In this document: in pieces, positions 60,234 through 64,000 of the stretch | Layout of the letters: every line of letters begins with the position of its first letter | How positions within the stretch are numbered: position 1 is the first letter of the stretch | Origin: Streptomyces sp. Je 1-79 | GTDB taxonomy: Bacteria; Actinomycetota; Actinomycetes; Streptomycetales; Streptomycetaceae | Length of the DNA: 64,000 nt | Reading direction: 5' to 3' | NCBI RefSeq assembly: GCF_025195125.1 | Contig: NZ_JAMGSL010000012.1 | Span: 179,837 to 243,836, forward strand | Translations under genes and position numbers: made by a program | Notes under the pieces: model-generated | Database searches by the model: none | The model's input: only the letters and a program-made list of their open reading frames with translations | Told to the model about the DNA's origin: nothing

Positions 60234-61304
60234 TCAGAAGAACACGGACCTGCGCTGCACCAGCAGCTTGTAGAGGGTGTGCTGGATCTGCTCACGCACC
60301 TGGTCCGTCAGGTTGAACATCAGCATCGGGTCCTCCGCCGCCTCCGGCGGATAGCCGTCCGTCGCGATCGGCTCGCCGAACTGGATCGTCCACTTCGTCG
60401 GCAGCGGCACCGCGCCCAGCGGCCCCAGCCAGGGGAACGTCGGCGTGATCGGGAAGTACGGAACACCGAGCACCCGCGCCAGCGTCTTGGCGTTGCCGAT
60501 CATCGGGTAGATCTCCTCGGCCCCCACGATCGAGCACGGCACGATCGGCGCCCCGGCCCGCAGCGCCGTCGACACGAACCCGCCCCGGCCGAAACGCTGG
60601 AGCTTGTACCGCTCGCTGAACGGCTTCCCGATGCCCTTGAAGCCCTCCGGCATCACACCGACGATCTCGCCGGCCCTCAGCAGCCGCTCCGCGTCCTCCG
60701 CGCACGCCAGCGTGTGCCCGGCCTTGCGGGCCAACTCGTTGACGACCGGCAGCATGAAGACCAGATCCGCGGCGAGCAGCCGCAGATGACGGCCCGCCGG
60801 ATGGTTGTCGTGCACGGCGACCTGCATCATCAGACCGTCCAGCGGCAGCGTCCCGGAGTGGTTCGCCACGACCAGGGCACCGCCCTCGGCGGGGATGTTC
60901 TCCACGCCCTTCACGTCCACCCGGAAGTACTTCTCCGCGAGCGGCCGCACCAGCGACATCAGGACCTGGTCGGTGAGCTCCTTGTCGTAACCGAACTCGT
61001 CGACCTCGTACTCACCGGTCACCCGCCGCCGCAGGAACGCCAGCCCGCCCGCGAGCCGCCGCTCCCACCCGCCCCGGCGCCCCCCGGCCTCCGGAGCGCC
61101 GCCCGGGCCGTCCTCCGCGCCGTCCACGGCCTTCAGGGCCTCGGCGCTCCCCAGGGGCTCCACCGGCACGGCCGGCCACGGAGCCTCCTCGTGCCCCTGT
61201 TGACCCGGCAGAGCCCTTACGGCACCGTCCCGGGCCGCCCTCCCGGGCCGCCGGCGCGCCCGTGAGCGGTCGTCGTCGAACGGAATGACCTTGGCGTCCG
61301 CCAT
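60234..61304 (-). CDS. Lysophospholipid acyltransferase family protein
   Basis: 356 residues from ATG 61304. A charged, probably disordered head (1-95), then a PlsC/MGAT-like fold with NHSGTLPLD (H149 ... D156), spacing wider than classic HX4D but typical of the MGAT-like group, and the substrate motif VGVMPEGFKGIGKPF. Likely membrane-surface acyl transfer. Two nt separate it from the epimerase gene upstream, so one operon. Confidence 0.88.
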   Translation of the reverse strand: MADAKVIPFDDDRSRARRRPGRAARDGAVRALPGQQGHEEAPWPAVPVEPLGSAEALKAVDGAEDGPGGAPEAGGRRGGWERRLAGGLAFLRRRVTGEYEVDEFGYDKELTDQVLMSLVRPLAEKYFRVDVKGVENIPAEGGALVVANHSGTLPLDGLMMQVAVHDNHPAGRHLRLLAADLVFMLPVVNELARKAGHTLACAEDAERLLRAGEIVGVMPEGFKGIGKPFSERYKLQRFGRGGFVSTALRAGAPIVPCSIVGAEEIYPMIGNAKTLARVLGVPYFPITPTFPWLGPLGAVPLPTKWTIQFGEPIATDGYPPEAAEDPMLMFNLTDQVREQIQHTLYKLLVQRRSVFF

Positions 61305-61306
61305 CG

Positions 61307-62347
61307 TTACCTGGGCTCCTTCTGATCCAGCCGGGCCGCGACCCGGTCCACGGCCCCCGCGAGCGTCTCCGGCGCCAGCAGCCCCGGTCCACGGCTGCGG
61401 ACGAAGTCCGCGAAGGTCTCGGCCGTCGTGTACCGAGGGGTGAAGCCGAGCGTCTCGCGCATCTGGACCGTGGAGACGACCCGGCCGTGGGTGAGGAGCC
61501 GGATCTGCTCGGGCGAGAAGTCGGTGACACCCACCGTCCGCAGCGCCGAACCCACCCAGGTGACCGCGGGCAGCAGCACCGGCACGGTGGGCCGCCCCAG
61601 CCGCCGCGCGCACTGCGAGAGCAGCAGCACGCCGTCCCCTGCCACGTTGAACGTGCCGCTGTTCAGCGTCGCCCGGCGCGGCTCGCCCGAAGCGAGCTCC
61701 AGGACGTCGACGACATCGTCCTCGTGCACGAACTGCAGCCTCGGGTCGTAGCCGAAGACGGTCGGCATGACCGGCAGCGACAGATACTCGGCGAGCGGGG
61801 AGTCCGCCCGCGGCCCGAGGATGTTCGCGAACCGCAGCACGCACACGGCCACGTCCGGACGGCGACGCGCGAAGCCCCGTACGTACCCCTCGACCTCCAC
61901 GGCGTCCTTGGCGAAACCGCCGCTCGGCAGCGACTTCGGCGGGGTGGTCTCGGTGAAGACGGCCGGGTCGCGGGGCGCGGAGCCGTAGACGCTCGTACTG
62001 GACTTGATCACAAGCCGCCGGATCCGCGGCGATTTCTGGCAGGCACCGAGCAGCTGCATGGTGCCGATGACGTTGGTCTCCTTGGTGGACGCACGGCCGC
62101 CGGCGCCCAGCGCGATCCCCGTCACGTCCATGTGGACGACCGTGTCCACCTCGTGCTCCGCGAGCACCTTGGCGATGGCGGGCTGGCGGATGTCCGCCCG
62201 TACGAAGTCGGCCCCTCCGAGGTCGTGCGCCGGCGGAACCGCGTCCACCGCGACCACTCTGTCCACGTCGGGATCCCGCTGGAGACGCCGTACGAATCGG
62301 CCTCCGAGATGCCGGGCCGCACCGGTGACGAGCACGACCTTGCCCAA
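61307..62347 (-). CDS. NAD-dependent epimerase/dehydratase family protein
   Basis: 346 residues from TTG 62347 with GGAAGG 8 nt upstream. Rossmann motif VTGAARHLGG (7-16) and an extended-SDR C-terminal domain; the catalytic YxxxK is not obvious (SSTSVYGSAPRD has the Tyr without the usual Lys), so it may be a binding rather than catalytic member. Operon with the acyltransferase. Confidence 0.85.
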   Translation of the reverse strand: MGKVVLVTGAARHLGGRFVRRLQRDPDVDRVVAVDAVPPAHDLGGADFVRADIRQPAIAKVLAEHEVDTVVHMDVTGIALGAGGRASTKETNVIGTMQLLGACQKSPRIRRLVIKSSTSVYGSAPRDPAVFTETTPPKSLPSGGFAKDAVEVEGYVRGFARRRPDVAVCVLRFANILGPRADSPLAEYLSLPVMPTVFGYDPRLQFVHEDDVVDVLELASGEPRRATLNSGTFNVAGDGVLLLSQCARRLGRPTVPVLLPAVTWVGSALRTVGVTDFSPEQIRLLTHGRVVSTVQMRETLGFTPRYTTAETFADFVRSRGPGLLAPETLAGAVDRVAARLDQKEPR

Positions 62348-62470
62348 GATCAGCGCCTTCCGTCGCTCTCGGCCCCGGGTTCTCCCGCAGGGCCCTGTGC
62401 GCCACCGTAGCGCCTTGTCGTTGCCATGCGATGACCGCCGTGGGCAACCGGGTGGAACCCGGCCGAGAAA

Positions 62471-62508
62471 AGCGTGGCCCCTCACCGATTTCGGTGAGGG
62501 GCCACGCT
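62471..62508 (-). terminator. Intrinsic terminator after the 32-residue ribosomal protein gene
   Basis: AGCGTGGCCCCTCACCGA / TCGGTGAGGGGCCACGCT, an up to 18-bp stem followed by TTTT on the minus strand: the clearest intrinsic terminator of the window. Confidence 0.92.
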
Positions 62509-62541
62509 CGACGCACAAACAGCCGTCGTTACAGCCGTCGC

Positions 62542-62640
62542 TTACTTCTTGTTGCGACGCTGAACGCGGGTGCGCTTGAGCAGCTTGCGGTGCTTCTTCT
62601 TGGCCATCCGCTTGCGCCGCTTCTTGATAACAGAGCCCAC
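62542..62640 (-). CDS. 30S ribosomal protein bTHX/AURKAIP1-COX24 domain protein
   Basis: 32 residues from a GTG at 62640: IKKRRKRMAKKKHRKLLKR and RVQRRNKK. The extreme Lys/Arg content and the RKRMAKKKHRKL motif are diagnostic of this tiny actinobacterial ribosomal protein. Flanked by its own terminator. Confidence 0.92.
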   Translation of the reverse strand: MGSVIKKRRKRMAKKKHRKLLKRTRVQRRNKK

Positions 62641-62760
62641 GACTACCCTCGCTCACTTCTTCTCACTCGGTGCGGGGCGTCTGGGCCCACACGACCTACG
62701 TCGGCCTAGCCTACCGGCCAGAGCGCCGCAGTTGTAATCCGAGGGGTGCCGGGCTCCCGG

Positions 62761-62970
62761 CTAGGCCGTCTCCACCCCCACAAAAGACTCCCTGAGGTAC
62801 TCGTGAACCGCCTGTTCCGGGACCCGGAAGGACCTCCCCACCCGAATCGCCGGCAGATGACCGCTGTGCACCAAGCGGTACACGGTCATCTTCGACACTC
62901 GCATCACCGAGGCGACTTCCGCCACGGTCAGAAACTTGACCTCGTTCAGAGGCCGATCGCCAGCAGCCAT
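62761..62970 (-). CDS. Excisionase-family helix-turn-helix DNA-binding protein (BdtA-like)
   Basis: 69 residues from ATG 62970. A MerR-like winged helix (LTVAEVASVMRVSKMTVYRLVHSG shortened; wing RVGRSFRVPEQAV). It matches, from memory, the S. coelicolor BldD target bdtA (SCO3328); it is not BldC. It lies near bldN, so a developmental role is reasonable. Confidence 0.85.
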   Translation of the reverse strand: MAAGDRPLNEVKFLTVAEVASVMRVSKMTVYRLVHSGHLPAIRVGRSFRVPEQAVHEYLRESFVGVETA

Positions 62971-63098
62971 GTCCCACCTGTACCTTCCGCACACGACGCC
63001 CACCGGCTTCCCCTCCGGTGACCCTGCGTCGCTGTGCGCTCACGCTCCAGACTAGGGGCGTGTGGTACGAGTGGGGAAGAGGAGCAGCCATCGGCCGT

Positions 63099-63971
63099 TT
63101 ACCGTGACAGACACGCTCGATTGAGTACATAGCGAGTAAGCGGGCGGTAGTAGTCCGACCGCACCCCATCATCAAGCGGGACGACCACGGAGACCTGACC
63201 CTCCGCCTCTCCGACGAACAGCGCGGGATCGTCCGTATCGGCCAGGCCGATGGCCTCGATACCCAGCTGACCTGCCCCGCAGACCCAGCCGTGGTCCCCC
63301 ACGACAAGTTCCGGAAGCGGCCAGCCGCCCTCCACGACCCCCTCCAGAGCGGCCCTGACCGGCAGCGGCGAGTGGGTGTGCGCCCCCGTCTCACGCCCCG
63401 TTCCCGGCAGACCCGGTTCTCGCACCAACGCGACACCCCGCGCGTAGTCGAGGAGGTACGTGCGTAGACCGAACCGGGTCGTTATGTCGACACATCGCCC
63501 CTGCGCGGGTGTGAGAACAAGACATCCCCTCGCCGACAAGGCGTCTGCGAGCTCTGCGTAGAAGCCGAGCAGACGATGCGGATGACCGGTCCCGAACAGC
63601 ACCGGAGCCCGCCGCCCCGCGACCTCGCCGAGCCGCTCGGCGAACGCGTCCAGCGCGCTCAACGTCCGCTCAGGATCGATGACATCGGGCCCCGAGCGGT
63701 GCGTGGGGTCCCCCGACACCCCGCACTTGTCCGCCATCAGCCGCAGCAAGTCGCCCTCGCCCCAACCCCATTCGGGGTCGAGACCCAGCATCACCCGCGG
63801 ATCCCGCGCCGCGAAGAGCCGATAGCTCCGCAGGCTCTCCTCCCGCGAGGTCGCCACGGTCCCAGCCAACCCCGCCGCCAACAAATGCGCCCGCAGCGCA
63901 CCGGTACTCAGCACCTCTCGATGCTCCCGGACGGAGGGTGCCGAGGGGCCGAAACCCTTGGGAGACCCCAC
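63099..63971 (-). CDS. Phosphatase-family hypothetical protein
   Basis: 290 residues from a GTG at 63971. Segments VMLGLDPEWGWGEGDLLRLM and VLFGTGHPHRLLGFYAELA (a His-rich GTGHPHRL) match the actinobacterial group annotated as Phosphatase (PF15698), from memory. No HAD or histidine phosphatase signature is obvious. Upstream of, and likely cotranscribed with, no other gene in the window. Confidence 0.75.
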   Translation of the reverse strand: MGSPKGFGPSAPSVREHREVLSTGALRAHLLAAGLAGTVATSREESLRSYRLFAARDPRVMLGLDPEWGWGEGDLLRLMADKCGVSGDPTHRSGPDVIDPERTLSALDAFAERLGEVAGRRAPVLFGTGHPHRLLGFYAELADALSARGCLVLTPAQGRCVDITTRFGLRTYLLDYARGVALVREPGLPGTGRETGAHTHSPLPVRAALEGVVEGGWPLPELVVGDHGWVCGAGQLGIEAIGLADTDDPALFVGEAEGQVSVVVPLDDGVRSDYYRPLTRYVLNRACLSR

Positions 63972-64000
63972 AGTCGGCGTAACCCACGACAGGGCCTAGG

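Noticed and set aside
62761..62970. Naming the small helix-turn-helix protein BldC
   Set aside because: BldC has a different sequence as I recall it (LLTPAEVATMFRVDPKTV); this one fits the bdtA-type excisionase family instead.

Overview
The window is very GC-rich (about 72%), has dense genes in operons with 4-nt ATGA overlaps, many GTG and several TTG starts, and carries hallmark sporulation genes (bldN, rsbN). It also has the futalosine menaquinone pathway, a class I lysyl-tRNA synthetase and a Rex-hemACD operon. Together these identify a Streptomyces chromosome. No transposase, integrase, CRISPR array, tRNA or rRNA gene was seen.

Layout. (1) 1-5.7 kb: late menaquinone synthesis (mqnE, UbiX-type flavin prenyltransferase, mqnP, UbiD-type decarboxylase) with an Lrp-type regulator and a rhomboid protease gene on the other strand. 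(2) 5.7-15.9 kb: regulators and small operons: a LysR next to a drug/metabolite exporter, a TetR facing a DUF1772 membrane protein across a clear operator region, a GntR-deaminase-oxygenase cluster, and an unusual P-loop ATPase plus membrane-anchored solute-binding protein pair. (3) 15.9-24.1 kb: cytochrome c maturation (tlpA-ccdA-resB-ccsB), a Tat-exported deacetylase-like lipoprotein, a histidine phosphatase and hemL. (4) 24.1-42.5 kb: accessory region with an APC permease, MerR, AraC, MarR and TetR regulators, two GNAT proteins, an NmrA-like protein, a Mut7-C protein, a TetR-controlled flavin monooxygenase, rtcB, two DUF3558 lipoproteins and a DUF2637 protein. (5) 42.5-49.9 kb: lysS and argS (divergent), a membrane-anchored XRE protein, a DUF4232 lipoprotein, DUF1876, and an ABM-domain gene with a TTA codon. 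(6) 49.9-64 kb: hemB, hemD, hemC, hemA, rex, a glutaredoxin-like gene, a HAD hydrolase, bldN-rsbN, an acyltransferase, an epimerase, a 32-residue ribosomal protein, an excisionase-type DNA-binding protein and a phosphatase-family protein.

The shared theme is respiration (menaquinone, heme, cytochrome c) plus development. A canonical Rex operator lies before rex-hemACD and a second good candidate lies exactly at the start of the cytochrome c maturation operon, suggesting NADH/NAD+ control of both. A sigma-BldN type promoter lies before rsbN, fitting the known feedback loop.

The most notable regulatory structures are: four TetR-type palindromes on a 14-bp lattice before the flavin monooxygenase; paired 13-bp palindromes in the TetR/DUF1772 intergenic region; a palindrome that fills the -35/-10 spacer of the NmrA gene; and a 16-bp perfect palindrome over the probably leaderless start of the TTA-containing ABM gene. 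No clearly new defence or mobile system was found; the ATPase plus solute-binding pair is the best candidate for an undescribed system.
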